Part shown: one piece after another, positions 9,151 through 16,931 of the stretch
Layout of the letters: each line of letters opens with the position of its first letter
Position numbering within the stretch: position 1 is the stretch's first letter
Assembly (NCBI RefSeq): GCF_017592555.1
Contig: NZ_JAGFNS010000001.1
Location: forward strand, 318,654 to 382,653
Origin: Actinoplanes flavus
GTDB lineage: Bacteria; Actinomycetota; Actinomycetes; Mycobacteriales; Micromonosporaceae
Direction of reading: 5' to 3'
Length of the DNA stretch: 64,000 bases
Translations under genes and position numbers: made by a program
The notes under the pieces: model-generated
The model's input: only the letters and a program-made list of their open reading frames with translations
Database searches by the model: none
Told to the model about the DNA's origin: nothing

Positions 9151-10352
9151 GCGGCTGCCCCGGCGCGGGCGAGCCGGCCGATCGGGCCGCCCGTGTCGCA
9201 CTGACCTGGCTCGCCGAACCCGGCAACCGGACGGTGTGGACACTCGTCCAGCAGTCCGGCGCACCGGCCGCGCTGGACCGGCTGCTCGACGGTGACATCC
9301 CGGACACCCGCCTGCGTTCGGCGGTCACCGCCCGGCTCAGGTCCGGTGACCCACGCCGGATGGCGGAGATCGCTCTGCGCCGGGCGGACCGGCTCGGCGC
9401 CCGCCTCGTCGTACCCGCCGACGACGAGTGGCCCGCCCGGGTCGACGACCTGGCGGCTCTGGAACTCGACGCCGGCGGGCTCGTCAACCAGGACACCCGG
9501 CCGCCTCTCTGCTTCTGGGTGCGCGGCGCCGCGGCCCTCGGCGAGACCCTGGAACGGTCGGTGGCGATCGTCGGCGCCCGGGCCTCCACCGCGTACGGCA
9601 GGCACGTCACGACCGACATGGCGTACTCGATCTCCGGCGAGGGATGGACCGTCGTCTCCGGCGGCGCGTTCGGCATCGACACGGCCGCCCATCGCGGCGC
9701 GCTGGCCGCCGACGGCCGGACCATGGCGATCCTCGCCTGCGGCGTGGACCGGCCCTACCCGGTGGGGAACTCCGCGATGTTCGACCGGATCGTCGAGCAG
9801 GGCCTGCTGGTGAGCGAGTGGCCGATCGGCGCGGCACCGTTCCGGCACCGGTTCCTGATCCGGAACAGGGTGATCGCCGCGGTCACCGCCGGCACGGTCG
9901 TGGTCGAGGCGGCGGCCCGCAGCGGCGCGACCCAGACGATGAGCCGGGTGCTCGCCCTCGGCCGGCCCGCGATGGTGGTGCCGGGCCCGGTCACGTCGGC
10001 GATGTCGGTCGGTTGCCACGAGATCCTGCGCGGCCATCCGTACGCCCGGGTGGTGACCTCGGCCACGGACGTGCTCGAGGAGGTCGGCCGGATCGGCGAA
10101 TACCTGGTGGATCCGCCGCGCGGCCCGGAGCACCGGCGCGACCGTCTCGACGAGGAGTCGGCCCTGATCCTGGAGTCCCTGCCGGCACGGGGAGCCTGCA
10201 CCCCGGAGGAGCTGGCCGCCGGCGCGCGGCTGAGCCTGCGGACGGTGTTGCGGCGGCTCTCCCTGCTGGAGATGGCCGAATTGGTGGTCCGCACCGGGGA
10301 CGGATTCGCGCTGCCACCCGGTCGGCGGCCCGTCCGTCACTCGGACGAGTGA
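9147..10352 (+). CDS. dprA: DNA-processing protein DprA
   Basis: 401 residues from the ATG at 9147 (an ATG at 9138 adds three residues; 9147 overlaps the preceding stop as ATGA and is preferred). DprA protects incoming single-stranded DNA and loads RecA. The Rossmann-like domain shows VAIVGARASTAYG (139-151), SGGAFGIDTAAH (171-182), GVDRPYPVGN, VSEWP, FLIRNRVIA and VVVEAAARSGATQT. The C-terminal domain (about 325-395) is winged-helix-like. It closes the yraN-comM-dprA run and is followed by strong hairpins. Confidence 0.95.
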   Translation: MSGCPGAGEPADRAARVALTWLAEPGNRTVWTLVQQSGAPAALDRLLDGDIPDTRLRSAVTARLRSGDPRRMAEIALRRADRLGARLVVPADDEWPARVDDLAALELDAGGLVNQDTRPPLCFWVRGAAALGETLERSVAIVGARASTAYGRHVTTDMAYSISGEGWTVVSGGAFGIDTAAHRGALAADGRTMAILACGVDRPYPVGNSAMFDRIVEQGLLVSEWPIGAAPFRHRFLIRNRVIAAVTAGTVVVEAAARSGATQTMSRVLALGRPAMVVPGPVTSAMSVGCHEILRGHPYARVVTSATDVLEEVGRIGEYLVDPPRGPEHRRDRLDEESALILESLPARGACTPEELAAGARLSLRTVLRRLSLLEMAELVVRTGDGFALPPGRRPVRHSDE

Positions 10353-10490
10353 TCTCACCCCATGCGAACATTCGGACAATACGGACTTATAGGCCGCCAC
10401 CAAGCGTGCATGAGATGCCGGACCATCGATGGCCTGCATCGATGGACATCACCGGCCCGCGGGCACGGCTGCGACCGGCCCGTCGAGCGC

Positions 10491-10552
10491 GCCGGCCACC
10501 GCCGGAACGGCGGCCGGCACACGAGCCGGTGAACGGGTCACGACACGTGACC
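10491..10552. terminator. Two hairpins between convergent dprA and HTH gene
   Basis: First hairpin: CCGCCG (10499-10504) and CGGCGG (10508-10513) around a GAA loop, extended by GCCGG (10491-10495) with CCGGC (10514-10518) past a three-base bulge. Second: GGTCACG (10536-10542) and CGTGACC (10546-10552), a perfect 7-bp stem with a 3-base loop, 7 bases beyond the minus-strand stop of the HTH gene. They probably end both convergent transcripts. The rest of 10353-10490 holds two CATCGATGG words (10424, 10437) and no gene that I can see. Confidence 0.5.
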
Positions 10553-10559
10553 GGACGGG

Positions 10560-10769
10560 TCAGTCGTCAGACTCGTCCAGGTCACGGCGGTGAACCTTCA
10601 TCCAGGCCTCGACATCCTCGGTCAGCCAGACCTTGCCCTGCGCCAGGTCGGCGACCGGCTTCGGAAAGTCCGCGCGGCTGGTGATCTGGTACGCCCGCTG
10701 GCGACTGACACCACCCAGACGGATACGGATTTCGTGCGCGCCCATGAGTCGGATCGGCTTCACTCCCAC
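10560..10769 (-). CDS. AlpA/MerR-like helix-turn-helix DNA-binding protein
   Basis: 69 residues. The pattern GAHEIRIRLGGVSRQRAYQIT followed by FPKPVADLAQGKVWLTEDVEAWM (quoted pieces: IRLGGVSRQRAYQIT, KVWLTEDVEAWM) matches small winged-helix proteins of the AlpA/excisionase type, which bind DNA as phage regulators or excisionases. The start is GTG at 10769; GTG 10763 or ATG 10745 are alternatives. Upstream is a markedly AT-rich stretch (10791-10818) shared with the divergent gene at 10853. No integrase or att site is recognisable nearby, so a mobile-element origin is only a suggestion. Similar small regulators are common in Micromonosporaceae. Confidence 0.72.
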   Translation of the reverse strand: MGVKPIRLMGAHEIRIRLGGVSRQRAYQITSRADFPKPVADLAQGKVWLTEDVEAWMKVHRRDLDESDD

Positions 10770-10852
10770 GCGATCGACCGTAGGCGCGGGTCAATTAGTC
10801 AACAATCAACTTGTTATGGGACGGGTTGTCACCAGACAAGTAAGGTGAGCCG
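10770..10852. promoter_or_regulatory. AT-rich divergent promoter region
   Basis: About 30 bases (10790-10820) are AT-rich against a very GC-rich background and contain AACAATCAACTTGTT (10801-10815), an inverted repeat with 5-base arms. The region sits between divergent starts, one on the minus strand (HTH gene) and one on the plus strand (10853, with AAGGTGAG upstream). It is a plausible shared promoter and self-regulatory operator for the HTH protein. I could not assign exact -10/-35 boxes. Confidence 0.4.
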
Positions 10853-11407
10853 ATGACTACTCGACGCGATTCAGCCGAGTTGGTGCCACACCACCCTCGC
10901 CATCGACGCGATTGGCGGACCCTGTGGCGTCGCTGCATATGCGGTCTCCCCGCACCCTGCATCGACCGCATCCCGCCGTCACCACCGCCGCCCTATCCGC
11001 CCCGGCCCCTCCTCATGGAGCCGGAGGTGCCACGGGGTGGGCCGCGCCTCTACCGGTCGAGGGCCGCCCGTCCCGGCGCGGGCACCCCGGCCGGGCCCCA
11101 GCCTCCCACGGAAGCCGCACCCGCACCCAGACCGCCCACCCGTCCGGGGGCCTCCTCCCCCAAGCCGCCCGCACACCCGGGAGCCTTCGGGCCCAAGCCA
11201 TCCGCCCACCCGGGGCCGTCCGGACCTCCGGGTGCTTCCGGGCCCAAACCACCCGGCTTCTCCGGAGGCGGGCACAGGTCCGGTCCGCCTGCCCGCACCT
11301 CCGGAGAGTTCGACGCCGGGCGCGCCGGGCGTCTCACCCCGGCTCAGGAGCATCGGGCCGGGCAGGGTGGCCGTCCCACACTCCGGCGTCGACGTTCCGG
11401 CCGCTGA
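10853..11407 (+). CDS. Pro/Gly-rich hypothetical protein with N-terminal C-x-C-x5-C motif
   Basis: 184 residues from the ATG at 10853, with AAGGTGAG six bases upstream. The first 40 residues contain LWRRCICGLPAPCIDR, a Cys-x-Cys-x5-Cys arrangement that may bind zinc. The rest is dominated by P, G, A and S with collagen-like stretches such as GPKPSAHPGPSGPPG. Third codon positions are GC-rich in this frame, which supports coding. It is divergent from the AlpA-like gene and upstream of another Cys-motif protein, a recurring pairing in Micromonosporaceae as far as I recall. I cannot assign a function. Overlapping frames are also open, so confidence is moderate. Confidence 0.5.
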   Translation: MTTRRDSAELVPHHPRHRRDWRTLWRRCICGLPAPCIDRIPPSPPPPYPPRPLLMEPEVPRGGPRLYRSRAARPGAGTPAGPQPPTEAAPAPRPPTRPGASSPKPPAHPGAFGPKPSAHPGPSGPPGASGPKPPGFSGGGHRSGPPARTSGEFDAGRAGRLTPAQEHRAGQGGRPTLRRRRSGR

Positions 11408-11583
11408 CCACCGAAGGCCGGAGCCGAAACGCCTACGGCACGTCACCACACATCCCAACCACCGAAGGCCGACACCCCAGCTCGAATCCCCACGACACGT
11501 CACCACACACCCCGACCACCGAAGGCCGGAACCTCAGCTCGGATTCCTGCGACGCGTCACCACACACCCCGACCGCCGAAGGC
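11408..11583 (+). repeat. Four in-phase degenerate direct repeats (51/57/57 bp)
   Basis: The word CCACCGAAGGC (CCGCCGAAGGC in the last copy) recurs at 11408, 11459, 11516 and 11573, each followed by similar sequence including CGTCACCACACA. The periods of 51, 57 and 57 are all multiples of three. One plus-strand frame then reads repeating SPHTPTTEGR units; another reads repeating HVTTHPDHRRPEPQL. This suggests a repetitive coding segment, past or present. No start or ribosome site clearly serves it, and the stretch 11408-11835 otherwise shows no recognisable gene. Confidence 0.55.
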
Positions 11584-11835
11584 AGCAGCCCGTCTCACGA
11601 CTCGCGGTTTCCGGCCGAGCACACGCGCCGTCCGCAGTCACCCCACCCGAATACGAGGAGCGGGCCCTACAGCGCGGCGTGCCCCCGAACACGCTCCACG
11701 GTCCCGAATCACGGGACGGCTTGGCCGCCGTCACGGGAGGGCCCTTCCAGGAATAGGGCTCCAGTCGGCACCGCGAGGAGCTCATCACGCTGATCCGTGA
11801 CTCCCCACCACCGCAGGTCCGAACCGGCGGCACGG

Positions 11836-12159
11836 ATGGCTCATACAACGGCGACGAATGAACGGCCGGAGTTCGCCGCCCACCACGAACAGTTGATTCT
11901 TCCGGGGGAACGTTTGTCCACCGCACACGAGGCAGAACACCTGCACGACCGTCCTCATTGGCTTTGCCGCGTCTGCCGGCAGCCATGGCCCTGCGCCGAG
12001 GCGAAGAGACGGCTCCTGACCGAGTACACCGACTTCCCGTCACTGTTGAAGATCTACCTGTCGGCGCAGATGTACGACGCGCTCGACGACTTCACAGCCC
12101 AGGGCGGGTCCGCGCCACTGAACCTGTACGAACGCTTCATCTCCTGGGCGCGCGGCTAG
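11836..12159 (+). CDS. Small protein with W-x-C-x2-C-x2-PWPC motif
   Basis: 107 residues from the ATG at 11836 (MAHTTATNERPEF); a GTG at 11797 would add 13. The centre carries HWLCRVCRQPWPCAEAKRRL, that is Cys-x2-Cys-x4-Cys around a PWPC turn, a likely metal-binding knuckle seen in many small Micromonosporaceae proteins. The C-terminal half is acidic/aromatic (LLKIYLSAQMYDALDDF, YERFISW) and probably helical. It sits two genes from an AlpA-like regulator in the pocket between dprA and xerC. Function unknown. No strong ribosome site is visible at either start. Confidence 0.55.
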   Translation: MAHTTATNERPEFAAHHEQLILPGERLSTAHEAEHLHDRPHWLCRVCRQPWPCAEAKRRLLTEYTDFPSLLKIYLSAQMYDALDDFTAQGGSAPLNLYERFISWARG

Positions 12160-12517
12160 CCACCTGCCCGCTTACGCGCGTCCGGACAGCCTCGCCCACC
12201 GGATCCGGGAAGGGGCGGGCCGGTTGCTTCCGCCAACTGCCTCAGGAGCACGGCGGCCGACTGCGCCCTGTCGCAGATCTTGGCCAGCTGGCCCCCAGCG
12301 CTGTCTCAACGGTGCCGAGACAGCGCTCACGACCAGCCGAAAGTGATCGGCTGGCTCTGAGGGCTGTCTCGACGGTGCCGAGACAGCGCCGACGGCCAGC
12401 CTGGACAAGATCGGTCGCAGCCGGGCAGATCCGCGAGGGCGGGTATCGCTTCGGGCTGGTGTGCTCGTGGGCGCGGGAAGCTTGACGAGACGGTCCGGCG
12501 GTAGGACGGTCAGGGTG
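12160..12517 (+). repeat. Structured extragenic repeats, copies A and B
   Basis: 358 bases without a gene, holding two copies of an approximately 60-base element. Copy A: AGCGCTGTCTC (12297-12307) pairs with GAGACAGCGCT (12317-12327), and CCAGCCGA (12333-12340) pairs with TCGGCTGG (12347-12354). Copy B: GCTGTCTC (12363-12370) pairs with GAGACAGC (12380-12387), followed by a diverged CCAGCC..GATCGG. The copies start about 63 bases apart. A related copy lies at 32584-32647. GGCCAGCTGGCC (12282-12293), a perfect palindrome, precedes copy A. They may act as terminators ahead of xerC. The last 100 bases show nothing else clear. Confidence 0.6.
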
Positions 12518-13543
12518 ATGCGGATCCGTGAGATGCACGAGCGACTGCCCCCGGGGCTGCGCGAGGCGGTGGACGAGTTCAGTCGGCACCTGGCGGTGGT
12601 GGAGGGCCGTTCGGAGCACACCGTGCGTGCCTACACCGGGGATGTCGTCTCGCTGCTCGACCACGCCGCCTACGAAGGCCGGTCCAGCGTCGCCGAACTG
12701 GACATCACGCTGCTGCGCGGGTGGCTCGCCGCCCGGATGGGGTCGGGTGCGGCTCGTACCTCGCAGGCCCGGCGTGCGGCGTCGGTCCGCGCCTTCACCG
12801 GCTGGGCCCATCGCACCGGGCGCACTCCCACCGACGTGGGCGCGCAGCTCGCGACCCCGCGCGCGCATCGCAACCTGCCGACGGTCCTTCGCGCCGATCA
12901 GGCCGCGACCCTGGTCACCGCCTCCCCCCGCAGCTACCGCAGCGCCACCGCCGAAAGCCGGAACAATGCCGGATGCCCGAGCGACGCCGAACGTGCGGAC
13001 GGCGCGGGAAGTGGGCGCGGCGGGATCGGCGGTGGGAGTGTGCTCGAGGTTCGGGACCGGGCCGTACTGGAGTTGCTCTACGCGACCGGGATCCGGGTGA
13101 GTGAGCTCTGCAACCTCGACCGTTCCGACGTGGATCACGCCCGGCAGGTGGTGCGGGTCTTCGGGAAGGGCGCCAAGGAGCGCGCGGTGCCGTTCGGGCA
13201 TCCGGCTCGCCGTGCGCTCGACGACTGGCTTCGCCGTGGGCGGCCCGAACTGGTGGCGAGGGGTAGCCGGGACGCTCTCTTCCTCGGGGTGAAGGGCGGC
13301 CGCCTGCAACCGACCGTGGTTCGGCGGATCGTGGCGGGCGCGGCCCGGGCGGCGGGGCTGCCGCACACTCGGCCGCACGATCTGCGGCATTCGGCGGCCA
13401 CCCATCTGCTGGACGGGGGCGCTGATCTGCGGGCGGTGCAGGAGCTGCTGGGGCACAGTTCGCTGGCGAGCACCCAGATCTACACCCATGTGTCGACCGA
13501 GCGCCTGCGTACGGCCTTCAATCAGGCGCACCCGCGGGCCTGA
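12518..13543 (+). CDS. xerC: Tyrosine recombinase XerC
   Basis: 341 residues from the ATG at 12518 (the open frame extends 19 codons further up without homology). Xer recombinases resolve chromosome dimers at dif near the terminus. The N-terminal SAM-like core-binding domain spans about 10-115 and the catalytic domain about 175-335. The catalytic set is complete: R193 (ATGIRVSEL), K217 (FGKGAKER), H287 and R290 (HDLRHS), H313 (LGHSS) and Y322 (QIYTHVS). Between the domains, residues about 138-175 form an unusual Ser/Gly/Asn-rich linker longer than typical XerC linkers. Position near dprA and the rpsB region is the normal place for xerC in actinobacteria. Confidence 0.92.
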   Translation: MRIREMHERLPPGLREAVDEFSRHLAVVEGRSEHTVRAYTGDVVSLLDHAAYEGRSSVAELDITLLRGWLAARMGSGAARTSQARRAASVRAFTGWAHRTGRTPTDVGAQLATPRAHRNLPTVLRADQAATLVTASPRSYRSATAESRNNAGCPSDAERADGAGSGRGGIGGGSVLEVRDRAVLELLYATGIRVSELCNLDRSDVDHARQVVRVFGKGAKERAVPFGHPARRALDDWLRRGRPELVARGSRDALFLGVKGGRLQPTVVRRIVAGAARAAGLPHTRPHDLRHSAATHLLDGGADLRAVQELLGHSSLASTQIYTHVSTERLRTAFNQAHPRA

Positions 13544-13561
13544 CATCGTACGATCCTCAGC

Positions 13562-14749
13562 ATGACCGCCCCGGAGAAGCCGCGGCCCATTCCGGGCGCC
13601 CGTCTGCTCTTCTCGCTGGATCCGTCGGTGTCCCATGTGAATCACGGTTCGTTCGGCGCGCTGCCGATCAGCGTGCAGCGGGCCCAGCAGCGGCTCCGGG
13701 ACGAGGTGGAGGCGAATCCGCTGCGCTTCTACGGTTCCGGGCTGATGGACCGGATCGTCCACACGCGACGTCATCTGGCGGCGTTTCTCGGCGCCGACCC
13801 GGACGGCAGCGCCCTGGTCCCGAACACGACGGCCGCCGTCTCGCTGATCCTGCAGTCGGTGGGGTTGCGGGCGGCCGACGAGGTGCTGCTGACCGATCAC
13901 GCCTACGGGGCCGTGACGATGGCGGTCCGGCGGCAGTGCCGGCGGTCCGGGGCGACGGCGCGGACGGTGGCTGTTCCGCTCGGCGCCTCCGCCGTGGACG
14001 TCACGGCCCGGATCCGGGCGGCGCTGCGGCCGGGCCGGACGAGGCTGCTGGTGGTCGACCAGGTGGCGTCGGCGACGGCGGCTCTCTTCCCGGTGGGCGA
14101 GATCGTCGCCGCCGCCCGGGAGCACGACATCCCGGTGCTGGTGGACGCCGCCCACGTGCCGGGGATGCTGCCGGTGGACGTGTCCGCGATCGGCGCCGAC
14201 TTCTGGGTCGGCAATCTGCACAAGTGGGGCTGGGCGCCCCGCGGCACCGCCCTGCTGACCGTGGCGCCGGCCTGGCGCCGCCGGATCGACCCGCTGGTGG
14301 TGTCGTGGGAGCACGACGAGGGGTTCCCGCTGTCGGTGGAGTTCCAGGGGACGATCGACTACACGTCGTGGCTGGCGGCCCCGGCCGGGATCTTCGCGCT
14401 GCGCACGCTGGGGCTGGAGGCGGTCCGGGAGCACAATGCGACGCTCGCGGCGTACGGTCAGCGGGTCGTCGGTGAGGCTCTCGGCCTCGCGCCCGCCGAT
14501 CTGCCCGGCCCCGGCGGCCCGGGGGTGGCCATGCGGGTGGTGCCGCTGCCGGCCGGGCTGGCCAGCACCCCGCCGGAGGCTCTCGAGCTGCGGCTGCGGA
14601 TCGCCGACAAGCTGGCCGCGGAGGTGGCGGTGAACGCGTGGGGCGGGCGCGGGCTGCTCCGGTTGAGCGCGCAGATCTACAACCGGCCGGAGGATTACCA
14701 CCTTCTGGCGGATCGGCTGCCCGCGCTGATCAGGGAGATGCGGCGGTGA
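13562..14749 (+). CDS. Class V (isopenicillin-N-epimerase-like) PLP-dependent aminotransferase family protein
   Basis: 395 residues, fold type I. The start region HVNHGSFGALP and the substrate-side NPLRFYG match the isopenicillin N epimerase-like branch. The PLP-binding residues are visible: D in VLVDAAHVPG and the Schiff-base lysine in NLHKWGWAPRG. Substrate is unknown; members include epimerases, desulfurases and ergothioneine or aminotransferase enzymes. It follows xerC by 18 bases, and its last 20 bases overlap the 3' end of the convergent peptidase gene. No beta-lactam genes are near, so penicillin biosynthesis is not implied. Confidence 0.85.
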   Translation: MTAPEKPRPIPGARLLFSLDPSVSHVNHGSFGALPISVQRAQQRLRDEVEANPLRFYGSGLMDRIVHTRRHLAAFLGADPDGSALVPNTTAAVSLILQSVGLRAADEVLLTDHAYGAVTMAVRRQCRRSGATARTVAVPLGASAVDVTARIRAALRPGRTRLLVVDQVASATAALFPVGEIVAAAREHDIPVLVDAAHVPGMLPVDVSAIGADFWVGNLHKWGWAPRGTALLTVAPAWRRRIDPLVVSWEHDEGFPLSVEFQGTIDYTSWLAAPAGIFALRTLGLEAVREHNATLAAYGQRVVGEALGLAPADLPGPGGPGVAMRVVPLPAGLASTPPEALELRLRIADKLAAEVAVNAWGGRGLLRLSAQIYNRPEDYHLLADRLPALIREMRR

Positions 14750-15197
14750 GCGGCAGAAGCCGGACCCGGCCGATGCCGAGCAGGGCGAGCGGGTCGAGGT
14801 AGGCCGGGCCGCGGCGCAGGCCCCAGTGCAGGCAGGCGGTCTGTGGGCAGCCGGGATGCCCGGCCTGGAGGGTGCCGATCGGCTGGCCGGCGGTGACCGG
14901 CTCGCCGACCGCGACCGTGGCGGTGACCGGTTCGTAGGTGGTCCGCAGGCCACCGGCGTGGGCGATGCTGATCACACCCCGGCCGGCGAGCGGGCCCGCG
15001 TGGACGACGATGCCGGCGCCCGCGGATCGCACCACCGCCCCGGCGGGGGCGCCCAGGTCGACGCCGCGGTGCCCGGCGAGCCAGGGTCGCGGTGGTGGAT
15101 CGAAGCGCCGCAGCACCGTCGGCGACGTCACCGGCCAGGTGTAACCGGACGGGGCGGCGAGCAGCAGCAGGGACAGGAGTGCAACGAGTCCGGGCAT
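14730..15197 (-). CDS. Secreted M23 (LytM-type) peptidase-like protein
   Basis: 155 residues with an N-terminal signal-like hydrophobic segment (LVALLSLLLLAAPSG). The LytM fold is recognisable: GHRGVDLGAPAG (H43, D47) and ACLHWGLRRG at the second motif. The usual HxH is C122-L-H124 here, so one zinc-ligand histidine is replaced by cysteine. This variant occurs in a group of actinobacterial M23-like proteins (recollection), and it may be a weak or non-catalytic murein-binding protein. Convergent with the aminotransferase gene, overlapping by 20 bases. Confidence 0.82.
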   Translation of the reverse strand: MPGLVALLSLLLLAAPSGYTWPVTSPTVLRRFDPPPRPWLAGHRGVDLGAPAGAVVRSAGAGIVVHAGPLAGRGVISIAHAGGLRTTYEPVTATVAVGEPVTAGQPIGTLQAGHPGCPQTACLHWGLRRGPAYLDPLALLGIGRVRLLPLTAASP

Positions 15198-15270
15198 GCC
15201 GGAGAGCCTGCCCGGTCAGCCGCCGGCGCGCGGCCGGCCCTGTGGACAGCCGCGAACTGTGGATGGAGCG

Positions 15271-15594
15271 TCAGCTGCCGAAGCCGGCGTCGTCGGGCAA
15301 CGAGATGTCCGGCTTCTCCAGCTCTTCGACGTTGACATCCTTGAACGTCATCACGCGCACGTTCTTCACGAAGCGGGCCGGACGGTACATGTCCCACACC
15401 CAGGCGTCGTGCATCTCGACCTCGAAATACACCTCACCGTCGGAGTTGCGCACGTGCAGGTCCACCTGGTTGGCCAGGTAGAACCGGCGCTCCGTCTCCA
15501 CCACGTAGGAGAACTGGCGGACGATGTCGCGGTACTCCCGGTAGAGCTGCAGCTCCATCTCGGTCTCGTACTTCTCGAGATCCTCTGCGCTCAT
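15271..15594 (-). CDS. DUF2469 family protein
   Basis: 107 residues beginning MSAEDLEKYETEMELQLYRE, the signature start of the DUF2469 family, which is conserved across actinobacteria next to rnhB. Conserved aromatic/acidic pieces are RRFYLANQVDLHVR, YFEVEMHDAWVWDMYRPARF and VKNVRVMTFKDVNVEELEKP. Function unknown; it is predicted to be soluble. Its ATG overlaps the rnhB stop by four bases (15591-15594), so the two are translationally coupled. Confidence 0.93.
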   Translation of the reverse strand: MSAEDLEKYETEMELQLYREYRDIVRQFSYVVETERRFYLANQVDLHVRNSDGEVYFEVEMHDAWVWDMYRPARFVKNVRVMTFKDVNVEELEKPDISLPDDAGFGS

Positions 15595-16430
15595 CGTTCT
15601 TCGCCCTCCATGGCCTCATCTTCCCCCACTGACGGCGACGGCCGAGGCTGCTCGCCTGACGCCACGCCGACGGTACCCGCCGCGGCCTCCGGAAGCAGCA
15701 GCGGCTCGGTAACGGATACATCGTCGAACAAAGAAGGCGCCGATGACGAAACGGGACGCCGGGCCCGCGGTGGCCGGTTGCCGCGCCCCGAGGCGGCGGC
15801 CACGTTGACGTACGAGAACCGATGCTCCGGACACGGCCCGTGCCTGGTCAGCGCGGTGCTGTGCTCCTCGGTGATGTAGCCCTTGTGAACGGCGAAGCCG
15901 TAGTCCGGATACCTCTCGTCGAGCTCGACCATGAGCCGGTCCCGGGTGACCTTCGCCAGGACGCTGGCGGCCGCGACGCAGGCGGCGACCCGGTCGCCTT
16001 TCCACACCGCGAGACCGGGCACGCCGAGGCCGTCGACCGGGAAGCCGTCGGTCAGCACGTACTCCGGGCGGACGGTGAGCGACGCCAGCGCGCGGCGCAT
16101 CGCCGCGAGATTGCAGACGTGCAGGCCGCGGGCGTCCACCTCGGTCGGCTGGATGATCATCACGGACCAGGCCAGGGCCTTCGCGACGACCTGGTCGTAG
16201 ACGCGCTCCCGGGCCGCCGCCGTCAGCAGTTTGGAGTCGGCCAGGCCGGGGATCTCGCCGCGCCGGCCCTCGGGCAGGATCGCGGCGGCCGCGACCAGCG
16301 GGCCGGCGCAGGCGCCGCGGCCCGCCTCGTCGGCGCCGGCCACGTGCCGGAAGCCACGGCGCTGGAGCGCCTGCTCCAGCGCGTAGAGCCCGGCCTCGCG
16401 GCGGACCACGGTGCGTGGTGGGGCCAGCAT
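15591..16430 (-). CDS. rnhB: Ribonuclease HII
   Basis: Removes misincorporated ribonucleotides and RNA-DNA hybrids. The DEAGRG motif gives D34 and E35; later acidic residues occur in YVLTDGFPVDG, and AASVLAKVTRDRLM and the GYITEEHS region are typical. At 279 residues it is longer than the usual 200-230 because of a Ser/Pro/acidic C-terminal extension after VNVAAASGRG, with no recognisable domain. It starts directly after the NUDIX stop and overlaps the DUF2469 start. Confidence 0.94.
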   Translation of the reverse strand: MLAPPRTVVRREAGLYALEQALQRRGFRHVAGADEAGRGACAGPLVAAAAILPEGRRGEIPGLADSKLLTAAARERVYDQVVAKALAWSVMIIQPTEVDARGLHVCNLAAMRRALASLTVRPEYVLTDGFPVDGLGVPGLAVWKGDRVAACVAAASVLAKVTRDRLMVELDERYPDYGFAVHKGYITEEHSTALTRHGPCPEHRFSYVNVAAASGRGNRPPRARRPVSSSAPSLFDDVSVTEPLLLPEAAAGTVGVASGEQPRPSPSVGEDEAMEGEER

Positions 16431-16907
16431 CTAACAACGTCCATCCGGTACGGCGTCGGCGGCGTGCCGGCGCAGCAGGGCGGCCAGGTCGACCGGGTAG
16501 ATCTGCTCGGCGCTCGCCTCGATCTCGGCGGCCGACCACCATCGATGCTCGGTGATGGTGAGCCGCTCGGCCTCCTCCATCCCGGCCGTGTCGACCTGCC
16601 AATCGGCCACCCGGACCAGGAAGAAGTCCTGCTCCTGACGGTACCGCCGACGGTCGTACGAGAACTCGGCGACCTCGTGATGGACCGGCTCACCCAGATC
16701 GGACGGGCCGATCCGCAGGCCGGTCTCCTCGAAGAGCTCGCGGCGGGCCGCGTCGGCGACCGTCTCGCCCGGTGTCAGGCCGCCGCCGGGCGTGAACCAC
16801 CAGCGCTGCTCCTGGCGCGCCGGGTCGCCGCCGTGCAGCAGCAGGACCCGGCCGGCCGGATCGACCAGGAGAACCCGGCCGGCACGGCGGTCAATCACCT
16901 CGGTCAC
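16431..16907 (-). CDS. NUDIX hydrolase
   Basis: 158 residues with a complete Nudix box starting GGLTPGETVADAARREL and continuing FEETGL (Gx5Ex7REUxEExGU). Nudix enzymes hydrolyse nucleoside diphosphates linked to another moiety, using Mg2+ bound at the REUxEE glutamates. The N-terminal RAGRVLLVDPAGRVLLL and WWFTPGGG fit the fold. Substrate cannot be told from sequence. It lies between lepB and rnhB with no gap to rnhB and 24 bases after the upstream lepB, so it is likely part of the same transcript. Confidence 0.9.
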   Translation of the reverse strand: MTEVIDRRAGRVLLVDPAGRVLLLHGGDPARQEQRWWFTPGGGLTPGETVADAARRELFEETGLRIGPSDLGEPVHHEVAEFSYDRRRYRQEQDFFLVRVADWQVDTAGMEEAERLTITEHRWWSAAEIEASAEQIYPVDLAALLRRHAADAVPDGRC

Positions 16908-16931
16908 GCGACCAAGCCTATGCTCGGATGG

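Noticed and set aside
10560..13543. An integrated mobile element bounded by an AlpA-like protein and the tyrosine recombinase
   Set aside because: The recombinase is a XerC in its standard chromosomal position; no attachment repeats, tRNA or phage/plasmid genes are visible.
13562..14749. Isopenicillin N epimerase of a beta-lactam pathway
   Set aside because: Only family-level similarity; no other beta-lactam genes are in the window.
12242..14953. A 903-codon minus-strand open frame antisense to xerC and the aminotransferase
   Set aside because: It is a GC-driven shadow: composition is Arg/Pro/Gly/His-rich without any domain, and both plus-strand genes have complete catalytic motifs.
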